Of a DNA stretch of 64,000 bases, positions 52,977 to 63,587 are shown in pieces; within the stretch, counting starts at the first letter, position 1, and each line of letters starts with the position of its first letter. A program made the translations under genes and the position numbers. The notes below the pieces were generated by a model. That model worked only from the letters and a program-made list of their open reading frames with translations, searched no databases and was not told where the DNA came from. The DNA is from Nitzschia sp. pyKryTriq1 (Eukaryota > Bacillariophyta > Bacillariophyceae > Bacillariales > Bacillariaceae): contig OY101121.1 in NCBI GenBank assembly GCA_956465555.1, positions 124,001 to 188,000 of the forward strand. Direction: 5' to 3'.

Positions 52977-54029
52977 ATGCGCTCGTTCCATGCCGGTACC
53001 TCAGCCTTGAAGATAATAGTATTGGCGTGCCTGGCAACTGACGGCGCCGAGGCGTGGAGCCTCATCAAGGGTTCTTCCAGTCCAAGTAGTACTCGTAGTT
53101 GTAACAAAGCTTCGATTCCACCATGTTCGACTCGAGAACCAGAACTAGGTCCTTTCGTGGACACCGCAACCAGGAGACAGTTTATATGGCAATCTGCAAC
53201 GGTGTTCCTGTCCATGCAGGCTGCAGTGGCGAACGCCCACGAAGAGCAAGTCTCGTCGCCTCAAGCTCCTACCACAGGCAGCACCAACATTCTCGCAGAC
53301 GCTGCTGAGACGCTAACCGAAGACACAGAACGTCTAATAACGGAAGAAAAGGAGGTCATCGACGAAATCGCTGAGGAGGAGACCGAGGAACGAAAAGCAA
53401 CGGAAGATACCAACAAACTCATTGCCGAACTAGAAGAAAAGATCAAGGAGGAGAAGGAGAGTGACGATTCAGATTCTTCCCAGCCAGCAGACGAGGAAAT
53501 CATGCAATCCACCAAAAATCTAATCGATAACCTGGAAAAAGAGGAGGAGAAAATCGAAAGCGAAACCAAGGAACTAATCTCGAAGATTGAAAGTCTAGAG
53601 AAAGCTGAAGAAGATCTCCAGCAGAAAGAAGATGCGTCCGAGGCAAAAGAGTTCTTGAACAAATTGAAAGAGCGAGTGGAAGAAAAAGAAGACCTGATTG
53701 CCAGGCTGAAACGAGAAAGCCAAAAGGATGTCGACCCTAGAACTGGAAGATTCAAAGCAATGAACCGCAATGATTTCAAAGCCAGGGCGCCGTCGGATTT
53801 TGACTTCTTACAGTACCTCAAGGAGAGTGTGACCAACAATCAAGAATTTGAGCGAGATTTGGACGCGTTCAAGGGACTCTTGGACACAAAATTCGGACCG
53901 TTGATGGAACAGATGAAAAATGCCGAGTCCCGGTTGGGACCGGTGGTAGACGAGGTGCGGCGTACGGCCACACCATTAGTGGAAAGTGCTGTCGACGAGG
54001 TGCGCAAGGCTGTTCAGGAAGCACGGTAA
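52977..54029 (+). CDS. Predicted Tat-dependent thylakoid-lumen coiled-coil protein
   Basis: A 350-residue protein with a tripartite presequence. Residues 1-26 are an ER signal peptide ending AEA, with Trp27 next, a variant of the diatom plastid motif. A short transit stretch follows. The twin-arginine signal TRRQFIWQSATVFLSMQAAVANA (Arg66-Arg67, hydrophobic core, ANA at 85-87) predicts export across the thylakoid membrane by the Tat path. The mature part is acidic and almost wholly coiled coil to about residue 250 (Glu/Lys heptads). Then comes a possibly folded tail (APSDFDFLQYLKESVTNNQEFERDLDAF). I do not recognise the family and infer a structural or lumenal scaffold role. It converges on the PRP22 gene. 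Intronless. Confidence 0.78.
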   Translation: MRSFHAGTSALKIIVLACLATDGAEAWSLIKGSSSPSSTRSCNKASIPPCSTREPELGPFVDTATRRQFIWQSATVFLSMQAAVANAHEEQVSSPQAPTTGSTNILADAAETLTEDTERLITEEKEVIDEIAEEETEERKATEDTNKLIAELEEKIKEEKESDDSDSSQPADEEIMQSTKNLIDNLEKEEEKIESETKELISKIESLEKAEEDLQQKEDASEAKEFLNKLKERVEEKEDLIARLKRESQKDVDPRTGRFKAMNRNDFKARAPSDFDFLQYLKESVTNNQEFERDLDAFKGLLDTKFGPLMEQMKNAESRLGPVVDEVRRTATPLVESAVDEVRKAVQEAR

Positions 54030-54135
54030 CGCCTCTAGTAGTTCTAGAGTCTTGAAAATTATATCAAATATCCATACTGGTAAAGCGAGTAGCCAGAAGT
54101 CTATTTTGAAAGTCCGTAGTCGTATGTGGTCACAT

Positions 54136-57100
54136 CTACCCCTTTCGCTTAGACAGACGCCAAGAATCCTTCGGGTTGAATCGATCAAACAAAGGTTCAA
54201 TCTTTTCCTTGCGCTTTTGTTTCGTAATCTTGTTAGGGTCAGCGGGCCTGTAAAAGGCGGGCGCCAATTCTGTCAGCCATCTCGCATCAATGACCAAAAT
54301 ATTGCGCATGTATTCCTTGGTCGTCAACACCAGTTCGTGATAAATGACATACTCTGGATTCTTGTTGAAGACAGCCGAGGAAGGATGGATATACACTGGG
54401 TTTTGATCGACAAGGGTTCGGTATCCTTCCTGAGGGTCCTTCTTGGCGGCGTTGGTAAAGAAGCCGGCAGTGATAGCCTTGCAGATAATCTTGTAGTTCT
54501 TACCGGCGCTAATCAACAATAGACGATATCGATCCATGATGGTGACCAATTGCTTTCGGACATCCTGGGCTCGACGCATACTTCGGGCTTGGATGAAATT
54601 CTCAAAGCACCACGGATTGCTGAACCGAGAGGCTTCCCAGCCCTTGTAGACGGTCAAGAGTGTCAAGTGGTCTCCTTCGGCTTGATGAAACTTTGCCTTG
54701 CGCATGTCCGCTTGTGCTTGTTTGTCCTTGGGGCGATAGAATGGATTCTCAACGCTTAACATGGCAGTGATGGTCAGGATCTCTTCTGAACAACCCAAGT
54801 CCACAGATAGAATTAACATTTTCGACAAATTGGGCTCCAAGGGGAATTCAGCCATCTTTCGACCAAGTCTCGTCAACAACCCTTCATCGTCCAAAGCACC
54901 AAGAGCATGAAGAGATTCGAGTGCCCCCACCAGTGTGGCGACAGGAGGCGGGTCCATGAAATCAAATCCGAGCAAGTCGTTGATGCCCATGGCCTTGAGC
55001 TGCAAGACTACGTTGCCCAAGTTGGTACGTTGGATCTCGGGAATGTTGGTGGGGAGCATCTCAGTCTTGAAGGCATGTTCGGTGTATAACCGATAGCATT
55101 TTCCTGGTCCCGTACGACCTGCTCGACCGGCTCTTTGTCGTGCCGAGGCTTGGCTGATGGGTGTCACAACCAACGAATCCATGCCTAGCTTTGGATTGAA
55201 AGCCTTTTGTTTGGAGAATCCAGGATCGACAACGTAGTAGATTCCATCAATTGTCAAAGAGGCCTCGGCAATATTGGTGGCCACCACACACTTGCGCGAA
55301 CCCCTCGGGGCGGGGTCAAAGATACGCGATTGCATTTCGGAGGGCAAGGAAGAATACACGGGCAGAATGATTAGATCAGGGGCCAGATCCCCCAAAGCTT
55401 GCATTCGCGTGTACAGTGTCTCGCAGCAAGTATCAATTTCTTCTTGTCCCGTCAAAAATACCAGAATATCTCCCGCTGGCTCACTCAAATGGATCTGCAT
55501 GACTGTAATCATGGCAGCATCCAAATAATCGGACTCGGGTTCTTTCGTATACAAGATTTCCACCGGAAACGTCCTTCCCGGAATGGTGAAAATGGGGGAT
55601 TGGAAAAAATACGTGGAGAACTTTTCGGCATCCAAAGTCGCCGAGGTGACAATAATTTTCAAATCAGGCCGTCGACGACACAAGTCTTTCAACAAGCCAA
55701 ACAAGACATCGGTCGCCACCGTCCGTTCGTGGGCTTCATCCAACATGAGCGCCGCGTAGCGCTTCAAATCGTTATCCGCTAGATATTCTCTCATGAGCAT
55801 ACCATCCGTCATGTATTTGATAATGGTATCTTGACTGGTGACATCTTCGAATCGAATAGAGTACCCGACTTGTTCCCCCAAGGCACATCCATATTCTTCG
55901 GCAACGCGTTTGGCCACGGAAACCGCCGCAACACGACGTGGCTGAGTACATCCGATGAGCATTCCCTTTTTCTTGGTCAACCCTAATTCGACGAGATATT
56001 GTGTCATTTGCGTGGTTCTAAGAGCATCAGCAAAGGATAGGAAGAACACGTGAGCGAATCCAATCCACCAAACAAACACCCAAGCCAGCAATAATCATGG
56101 ACTTACTTTCCACTCCCCGTTTCCCCAATCACGACCAACACTTGATTTGCCACCATGGCTTCCATGAGTTCCTTTTTGAGTCTGTAAATCGGCAAGGATT
56201 CACGTTGTTCCTTGATACTTTTATTGCTAATGATACCATAACTCAAGGTTTTGTTTTCCGCCTTTTGTTTCCATTCTGGTGCTCCATCCATGGCTGTCGA
56301 CATGAGATTGATACTCCTCAATTCTTGTGCGAAATGTCGCTCTCCCGCTTCCGGCATGGGATCTTCCCATGGCCTATTCAAGTCTTTGGGAATACTATCA
56401 ATCAATTGATTGGCTTGGGCTTGCCGTAATTCTCTGCGTTCCTTGGCCATATTGGCTTGTTGCATCGCCGCACGTTGTAAACTTCCGTCCGGATTCTTGA
56501 CAATCTTGACAGGTTCCATGGCGGCCGTCACGTGTCCCCGGAGCGATTTTTTGGTCTGTCCTCTCAAAAAGGCCGGTTCACTTTCTGCCAATTCCACCTC
56601 GGTTTCTTCTTCTGTTTCTTCCACGGCCAGCATGCCTAGATTAGGATCATAGGTCGGATACTGTTCGACGGGCAAGACTCCACTTCGAATCAATTGTTGT
56701 GCTTCATACAATTCATGTTCTGTCAAGGGTTGTTTGTTGGATCGTCGTTGTGACAACATGCCAGCACTTTCTTCTCGTGTCGTTTGTTGGAGACGTGCCA
56801 CGTCAAGTCCAGGATGCACCACGGCGGCCGACGACGAGGTTTGATCTTGGTGGTGGTGACTACCTCTATAGCTACTACCAGTAGTAGCCATTGGCACATC
56901 CGAGGAGGCCGCCGCCATAAGGAGGGAAGGATTGGCCAATTCTTGAGCCGCCCGATTCCGATGCGGCATGATATCTTTTCCCGTCTTTTGATCGACATCT
57001 TTGATACTGACGACAATCTTTTGTGGATTGACACTTAAAATCTTGACCCATACCATTTGTGATTTGCGAAAGTCATTCTTTTGATAGTTAGTCGGAAGTT

Positions 57101-57998
57101 GACTTTTGTAGGCCACTCCTTCTTTGCCATCGTTATTACCATTACCATTACCATTACCATCATCATCATTATTGAATTCCGTCAGACGGACAATGACTCC
57201 AAAGTCCAGCGTCTTTTCGACCCGTGCTCGCGTAATCGTGTAAGGCTCCAGGGATGCTTGGGTTTTGGCACGTTTCGAGGGAGCGTCCGAGGAGGAGTAG
57301 GATGCCGTCTCTTCAGCTGTCATCCAGGCGGGCAGATTGGAAAGTTTGCGTTTCCCTTCACCGTTACTTGCAATTTTGTTGTTGTTGTTGGTGTTGTTGT
57401 TGGTGTTGCTGCGTGTGTTGTCTTGATCCGTGTGCTCATAAAAGTCGGACCCCAAGTCGACCGCGTGAGAGAGATTCGGCTTGGCCAAACCCGGAAAGGT
57501 TTCTGCCAGTGGGTTGTGCTTGCCGCTGCTGCTGCCGCTGCCGCTGCTAGTAACAACCATACCGCTGCCGCCCAGCTTCTTCTGCTGCTTCTCTAGCTGC
57601 TTTTGCTTCCAGCGTTTGATTCGTGGCGATTGCTCTTGCACCCACTCCAACAAACGCCGGCAGAGCGACAGGGGAATTTCGGGCGCTCCATTGTCGACGA
57701 GACGCGTGCGCAGGCCCTGGCTGTTGGCCAGAATGTCATTACTACCGTCACCACCACCACCACCACCACTACCGTCACTACTGCCTTTCTTCAACTGCAC
57801 CTCGGCCAAGTGAATGATGAATTCGGTCAAGGTCTTGTCCGTCAAGCCTTGCAGGTGCGGACTCAGGGCTTCACTGACGCGACTGGTCAGCGCCATGTCT
57901 TCCATGCGTTCCACCGGCGTCAAGGGCGCCGCGGCAGTCTTGCTTTTCTTATCCTTCTTCTTATTGTTGCCATTGTTGTCATTCATGTCATTCTTCAT
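54136..57998 (-). CDS. DHX8: DEAH-box RNA helicase PRP22/DHX8 with S1 domain
   Basis: A spliceosomal ATPase that releases mature mRNA after the second splicing step. Two exons on the minus strand, 57998-56107 and 56017-54136, have an 89-bp intron (GTAAGT..TTAG, phase 2) that cuts the Walker A motif; splicing gives [15 protein letters not shown] (625-639). The total is 1,257 residues, close to human DHX8. The N-terminal helix pattern ([30 protein letters not shown]) and an S1 RNA-binding domain (roughly 245-345, [18 protein letters not shown]) distinguish PRP22 from PRP2, PRP16 and PRP43. DEAH is at 724-727, SAT follows, and [14 protein letters not shown] is intact. The C-terminal HA2/OB region ends [11 protein letters not shown]. 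Low-complexity Gly/Asn repeats interrupt the N-terminal half. Confidence 0.94.
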
Positions 57999-59153
57999 CT
58001 TGTCTTGTACGAGTAGTTAATTGATAATATGTCTATGTGAGTGTGAATGTGAATGATAACAATGTATTATGCTACAGGCCGCATCCAACAAAGTCACGAA
58101 AAGCCCGCGCGTTTCGACGTGAGACGCTCCCAACCAAAAAATCAGCGAAAACACGAAGTGAGTGGCAATGGAGAGTCGGTTGGGTCGGATATGATGAAAG
58201 CAGTGGGCGTCTTTTGCATATCCAATGGATAAGCGAACATTCAGAATTCTCCATATCCGAATAATTTTTATGATATATCCAATCGATAGTGTCTGTCGTG
58301 TCTGCGGCGTCTGTTTGTTCTTCTCCTCCCTTTTCGTCCTTTTTCCGTCTGTCATCCCTTTCCTCGGTAAAATGTGACCGATCCGATCACTTCGTCTCAA
58401 CTCCAAGATAACGTGATCGATGGGACCGAATTATTTTTTCATGCCGCCACGAGGAATTTCATTCGGATGGCAAGTCGTATTACAACCGATGCAACCGACC
58501 GTGATCTTTCACAACCTAGCGTTGTGTCAGTTTACGTTTGATGACAGAAACAAAAAATCAATTGTACTACTACCTGTGAATCACGTTTTATTTTGTTGCT
58601 GGCGTGCCAGAGTCGCATAGGACATAGAATCGTTAAGTAATTTTATCGCAATGGATTGGATTTGCCTATTTTATCCATTGGATATGTATGGGGTGCAAGC
58701 AGTGGGACGGGGGACGGACGGCCGGTGACACGTGGAAGAATATTCCTACAGTACTGTACATGGCCGTTAGAAAAATATCGGCATGTAAAATAATCGCGAC
58801 GATCGGCGACCGCGACGATGGGAATGCGATGCTGCGCGCATTTTGCTGCTTATTTCTTCCACCGACCGTACCGCCTTCAACAATTCTCCATTCTCCATCA
58901 CCACCACCCTTGCAACAAATCCACACTTATATAGACAGTACAAGGATTGCTTGTTTGGCAGCAAGAAAGTCCAATGTCCAGCGTCCGTTCTACTAGGAAC
59001 GAAATTGGAATGGTGACGCCGATACTGCTTGCAAACGCAAACGCCTCCATCAGATCCCTTCGACGACGTCCTCGTCCTCGTCCTCGGCGACATGAACGAA
59101 CAAACAGTGCGGCAACACGGACGCTCCAACAGATCCTTCCATCAGCATGGAAC
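57999..59153. other. Divergent intergenic region, 1.15 kb
   Basis: Separates the PRP22 and PPR genes. A minus-strand frame at 58017-58406 lacks recognisable domains. The last 180 bp form an open frame continuous with the PPR gene, but it lacks a convincing presequence start before 59154. Confidence 0.55.
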
Positions 59154-62100
59154 ATGCATATGCTTGCTTTTCTTTTCTTGACAGTATCGCTATCAATATC
59201 AATATCGACGGTGGAATCCTTCACTGCTACTGCTACTGGGAATACGAACACAAATACAAACATAAATACACATACAAATGCAGATATGAAGACCAAGACC
59301 AAGACGAGGAGGAAGACATGGTACCACTCTTCAATAACAACAGGAAGAATACTCGTACGAGGAACACCAACAGGTCCAAGATCAAAATCAACTTTAACTT
59401 CAAGATCAAGTAGTGACGATGATGGGGATGATGCTGATGATGATGATGATGATGACTACAACTTTTGGGAAGAATCCTTGTCGATCAAATCGTTCAATAT
59501 GGACTTGCAGAATTTAGCCATGGAAGATCCGCAAAAAGCACAGGATGCCTTGGAAATTATGGAACAGCTGTATCAACAGCAACAACAAGAACAGCAACAA
59601 GAACAAGAACAACAATATGACAACACTACTTCTCTCTATGTGGTGGGACCCGATTCCGCCTCATATACTACCGTCATGGAAGGATGGTGTTATGGAGGAA
59701 CTTCTACCAGCAGTGGTTCCACTACCAATTTTTTAGAAGAGGAGGATCCGACTCGCAACAATAAAAAGAGAATGGCGGGGGCGGCGGGGGCGGGGGCGGC
59801 TTCTACCACTTTCACAACTACATCGTCATCTTCTGCTACAAGTAGTAGTAGTAGTAGTAGTAGTGACACGGCCCGTCGGGTGCAAGCCCTGTTGGATCAA
59901 ATGGAACAAGCAGAGCATTTACAACCCAATGAAATTTCCTACTTGTTGGTGTGCCAACAGTGGGCGGATGCAGTTGCCGATGAGACGCCGTCTGGACAGA
60001 ATATTCAGCGCGCTCAAGATTTGTTGGATCGTCTCCTGAAACAACAGCAACAACAACAGCAAAGTGATCTTGTTGCAGAAGAAGGAGATGGAGATGATAC
60101 TGTAGACACTGCTCCATCATCGACATCGACATCGACATCGACACCAGCAACGACTCCTACAAGTACTCCTCCTAGACGCCCACGACGGCGACCACGCAAG
60201 TCCATTCCAATTAGTACCAAACTATACAGTATTGTCATGGAGGGATGGTGCCGAAGGGTAGGCAAAGTACCCCATGCCATGTCACGAGTGGAAACCTTGT
60301 TGAAAAACATGGAAGAGGCGGCGGCCGAGAACAACAAGCAACAACAATCGTCATCGCCATCGTCATTGTCACCAGCAATATTACTTCCGCGTCCCAATGT
60401 CTTGACCTATACCAGTGTCATTGGAGGATTGGCCCGAAGTCGTCAGCGAGACTTGGCGACACGAGCGATGGCAATGCTTCCACGAATGAAGGCCCATGGT
60501 GTTGAGCCGGATATGGTGGCGTATACCAGTATTCTCAATTGTTGGGCCAAGACAACTAGTCGGGAGGAACGACAACAAGCTCATACACAGGCCTTGAATA
60601 TTCTACAAGAAATGGAAGATTTGTATACGGCCAAGGACAGCATCAGCAATACCGGCAATGGCGATCGGAAACCAAATTGGTCTATTAGTGACAATGATGA
60701 CGGGGGAGATCCACGGTATCACGTCAAACCAAACGCCATCACTTACGCGACAGCCATCAAAGCCATTGGCAACTCCCTGGCAGAGAATTCTCCCGCATTG
60801 GCCGAAGACGTCTTGCAACGCATGTACAACTTGACCAAAAGTGGAATCCTTCATGTTCCACCTACCACCGAAACATACAATGCTGTCATTATGAGTCTAT
60901 CGTCTTCCTCGGCGTCTGGCAGCGCGTCTTCTCCGTCTTCTTCTCAACGCTGGAGTCGATTGGCAAGAGCTAAGAGGGCCGAACATTGGCTGGTAGAAAT
61001 GGTCCAACGGATGCGGAAAGGCGAAGCAGCAGTTGCTCCCAATGTCCGGACTTGGGGTGCGGTCCTACGAGCTTGGGCGGATAGTGGACGACCCGATGCG
61101 GGAGAACAAGCCCAACGTGTTTTGGATTTAATGGAAAACTGGTACCAACAAGGGAAATCGTCCGTCAAGCCAAATGTCGTGTGCTATACGACAGTGATAA
61201 ATGCTTGGGCGAGAGGAACATCTACACCCGCCAAAGTGGCCCTCAACCGAGTCGAAGAGCTCTTGAAGCACATGGAGGACTTGTATGGAGAGACAGGAGA
61301 CCCCAACGTACGCCCCAACAAGATCAGTTACGTCTCTGCCATGGATGCTTATGGTCGAAAATCCAAAAAAGCCCAAGCAGCCATAAAGGCACAAGCTATC
61401 GTCGACCGAATGATGAAGCTGTACGCGTCGAACGAAGGATATGTCAGGCCAACTCGTATTGTCTTTAACGCTTTGATCAATGCATACTCCAAGAGTGATG
61501 ATCCAGCTGCGGCAGCACAAGCGGAAAAGATTTTCCGGTGGATGGAAGCTCAATATCGAGGAGGAGATGACTACGTGAAACCCGATGAAATCACCTTGTG
61601 CGGCGTATTGAATGCATGGGCCAATCACGCCGCCAAAGGAGGCGCATTGCGGGCCCAAGAAATTCTGGATCACACCGAATCCCTATCCTTGGAAGAACGT
61701 GGCTTTGCACACTCCATCATTTGTCACAATATTCTCATCAAGGCGTGGGGTCGAAGTCGTGCGTCAGATTCGGTACAGAGGGCGGAAGCTATTTTGAACA
61801 AACTGGAAGAGAAATGCCGAAACAAGGGGGAAAGCGCAAATGGCAACAAGGACGAAAGATCGCCAACAATACGCCCCGATGTGACTACGTACTCTTCAGT
61901 GATCAATTGCTGCGCCTACTATTCCGGCGACGAAGCCGGACGAAAAGAAGCGTTGGACTTGGCATTGCGGACGTTTTCGAAAATTCAAAATGACAAGATG
62001 TGTGAAGACGGACCCAACAATATTACCTTTGGGACAATGTTAAAAGCCATCGCCAAGTTGATGCCCATCGGACCAGCACAAGAAAAGCTATTGGAATCCT

Positions 62101-62300
62101 TGTTTCGGCAATGTCAAAAGTCGGGACAAGTCGATTCTTTTGTGCTCTCTCAAGTCAAGGCGGCTTCTACCTCCCATCAATACCGGAGATTGGTGTTGGA
62201 AGAAGCAAATGTAGCTACCGAAGATGGGGCAAACTACGACAAAATTTTGAAAAACATGCCTCGTGAATGGAGAGCCAACATTGTGGCTTGGGATGGATAG
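59154..62300 (+). CDS. Pentatricopeptide repeat (PPR) protein, plastid-targeted
   Basis: A 1,048-residue RNA-binding protein of the PPR family. ATG 59154 begins a signal peptide (MLAFLFLTVSLSISIS) with Phe23 at VES-FTA, the diatom plastid signal; earlier ATGs (58974, 59010) would bury it. After 300 low-complexity residues (Asn-Thr, Gln, Ser and Asp runs from microsatellites) come many 35-residue repeats. Each has the T(Y/W)xxVIxxxAR or SYVSAMDAYGR pattern, for example VLTYTSVIGGLARS, VAYTSILNCWAK, ITYATAIKAIGN and VVCYTTVINAWARG. Some repeats are spaced more widely than in plants. It probably binds and stabilises or processes specific plastid transcripts; the target is unknown. No C-terminal DYW or E domain. 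Intronless. Confidence 0.88.
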   Translation: MHMLAFLFLTVSLSISISTVESFTATATGNTNTNTNINTHTNADMKTKTKTRRKTWYHSSITTGRILVRGTPTGPRSKSTLTSRSSSDDDGDDADDDDDDDYNFWEESLSIKSFNMDLQNLAMEDPQKAQDALEIMEQLYQQQQQEQQQEQEQQYDNTTSLYVVGPDSASYTTVMEGWCYGGTSTSSGSTTNFLEEEDPTRNNKKRMAGAAGAGAASTTFTTTSSSSATSSSSSSSSDTARRVQALLDQMEQAEHLQPNEISYLLVCQQWADAVADETPSGQNIQRAQDLLDRLLKQQQQQQQSDLVAEEGDGDDTVDTAPSSTSTSTSTPATTPTSTPPRRPRRRPRKSIPISTKLYSIVMEGWCRRVGKVPHAMSRVETLLKNMEEAAAENNKQQQSSSPSSLSPAILLPRPNVLTYTSVIGGLARSRQRDLATRAMAMLPRMKAHGVEPDMVAYTSILNCWAKTTSREERQQAHTQALNILQEMEDLYTAKDSISNTGNGDRKPNWSISDNDDGGDPRYHVKPNAITYATAIKAIGNSLAENSPALAEDVLQRMYNLTKSGILHVPPTTETYNAVIMSLSSSSASGSASSPSSSQRWSRLARAKRAEHWLVEMVQRMRKGEAAVAPNVRTWGAVLRAWADSGRPDAGEQAQRVLDLMENWYQQGKSSVKPNVVCYTTVINAWARGTSTPAKVALNRVEELLKHMEDLYGETGDPNVRPNKISYVSAMDAYGRKSKKAQAAIKAQAIVDRMMKLYASNEGYVRPTRIVFNALINAYSKSDDPAAAAQAEKIFRWMEAQYRGGDDYVKPDEITLCGVLNAWANHAAKGGALRAQEILDHTESLSLEERGFAHSIICHNILIKAWGRSRASDSVQRAEAILNKLEEKCRNKGESANGNKDERSPTIRPDVTTYSSVINCCAYYSGDEAGRKEALDLALRTFSKIQNDKMCEDGPNNITFGTMLKAIAKLMPIGPAQEKLLESLFRQCQKSGQVDSFVLSQVKAASTSHQYRRLVLEEANVATEDGANYDKILKNMPREWRANIVAWDG

Positions 62301-62387
62301 GACAGCATATGAGAATCCTGATAATACTTCTAGTAGCAAGGCCTGCATTATTTGTTTTGGCGTAGCTATAGTTGAATATACAATTTT

Positions 62388-63587
62388 CTATATGGCACTC
62401 CCACCTCGGCTTTCTTCGGTGTTCTTGTCCAGATTATCTTCTTGGACCATCAGCGAACTCACTTCGGTACGAAGACGGTCTTGAAGCTCCTTTTTGTTAC
62501 CGGTCACTTTCAATCCCCGTGATTTCAGGATCTCTTTCAGGCGGGCAACGGTCAAAGTACCAATGGGGTCGGCAGCTTGTTGTTCGCGTTGCTTCTGAAG
62601 CTCTAGTTTCTTTTCATCTCGTTTCTTGTCTTGCTCTGTCTTGACCTTGTCAGCAGACTCAGCCGTGGTAACATCATTGGTTTGGAGAAATTCTTCCTTC
62701 TTGTCGACCGGAACGGCGGAATGCCAGGGCGAATTGGTATCCAAAAAGGGTATGGTAGGTTTTTCCTCTTTCGGTGGTGGGGCCTCCCCTCCCATGGAAT
62801 TGAAAGGCACTCGCTCCCCATCCGCATCGGTAATCCACTCTGACCCATCACTTTGCCGCGTCACCTCCGTCATTAGCCCCGATTCTGTGAGTTGATCCAA
62901 CGAGCTCTGGGTCAAGTTGAGACCTGAGCTAAACATGGTTTTATCGACAAGTGACATGTTGATATTATCAATATCGACTCCGAGACTCGCGGCATAATCC
63001 CGGACATCCAGTTCCTCGGCCTCATCGTAGCGTCGAAATGTCACTTCTTCATCTTCTTCTTGAAAGTAAAGACCTTTCCAGTCGTAGTCAATGACGTCAA
63101 AATCGTCCTTGGGCGTCCGAATTCGCTTCTCGATGGTGACAGTAACCTGTCGATGTGAGGAGCCAGAGTTATCATACTCCGGGTCCGAAATAACCCAAAA
63201 CGTCCCCTCTAACGATACTCGGCCACGAAGTTTTCGAGTTGGATCCAGCAACACTATTTCTTCTTCATCATCGTCTGGACGACGCAGTCGCAAATCAATC
63301 GAATCTTGTGTCGCTTTAAATAGAATATCTTTGGCACGCGTTTCTTTTGGAACATTGACAGTCACTTCTAATTCAAAGGCCTCCTCGTGCCAGGTGTAAC
63401 CCTTGGCAATCCCGTCGCCACTCATGGGCAGCGCCGTAGTACTGGTACGAGTACCACCCTTGATGGATGATGCTCGACCCGGCCCATAAAATAATGATGG
63501 AGTAGAAAACGCATCGTGTAGAGGAGCCTGCTGAAGATGGAGCAGACAGGAGCACAGCAGCGAAAGCATACTGGTGGAAGACTTCAT
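62388..63587 (-). CDS. Plastid-targeted CS-domain and SAP-domain protein
   Basis: A 399-residue protein. The N-terminal signal peptide ends HDA-FSTPS (Phe27), a clear diatom plastid signal. A CS (p23/NudC-like) beta-sandwich spans about 65-185 (YTWHEEAFELEVTVNVPKETRAKDI, LRGRVSLEGTFWVI, RQVTVTIEKR, and a later WKGLYF), a fold used by HSP90 co-chaperones. A charged linker follows. At about 340-372 there is a SAP motif (LTVARLKEILKSRGLKVTGNKKELQDRL), which binds nucleic acids. The pair suggests a protein that links chaperone activity to plastid nucleoids or transcription; this is inference. It converges on the PPR gene, with stops 87 bp apart. Intronless; ATG 63587 is the first. Confidence 0.82.
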   Translation of the reverse strand: MKSSTSMLSLLCSCLLHLQQAPLHDAFSTPSLFYGPGRASSIKGGTRTSTTALPMSGDGIAKGYTWHEEAFELEVTVNVPKETRAKDILFKATQDSIDLRLRRPDDDEEEIVLLDPTRKLRGRVSLEGTFWVISDPEYDNSGSSHRQVTVTIEKRIRTPKDDFDVIDYDWKGLYFQEEDEEVTFRRYDEAEELDVRDYAASLGVDIDNINMSLVDKTMFSSGLNLTQSSLDQLTESGLMTEVTRQSDGSEWITDADGERVPFNSMGGEAPPPKEEKPTIPFLDTNSPWHSAVPVDKKEEFLQTNDVTTAESADKVKTEQDKKRDEKKLELQKQREQQAADPIGTLTVARLKEILKSRGLKVTGNKKELQDRLRTEVSSLMVQEDNLDKNTEESRGGSAI

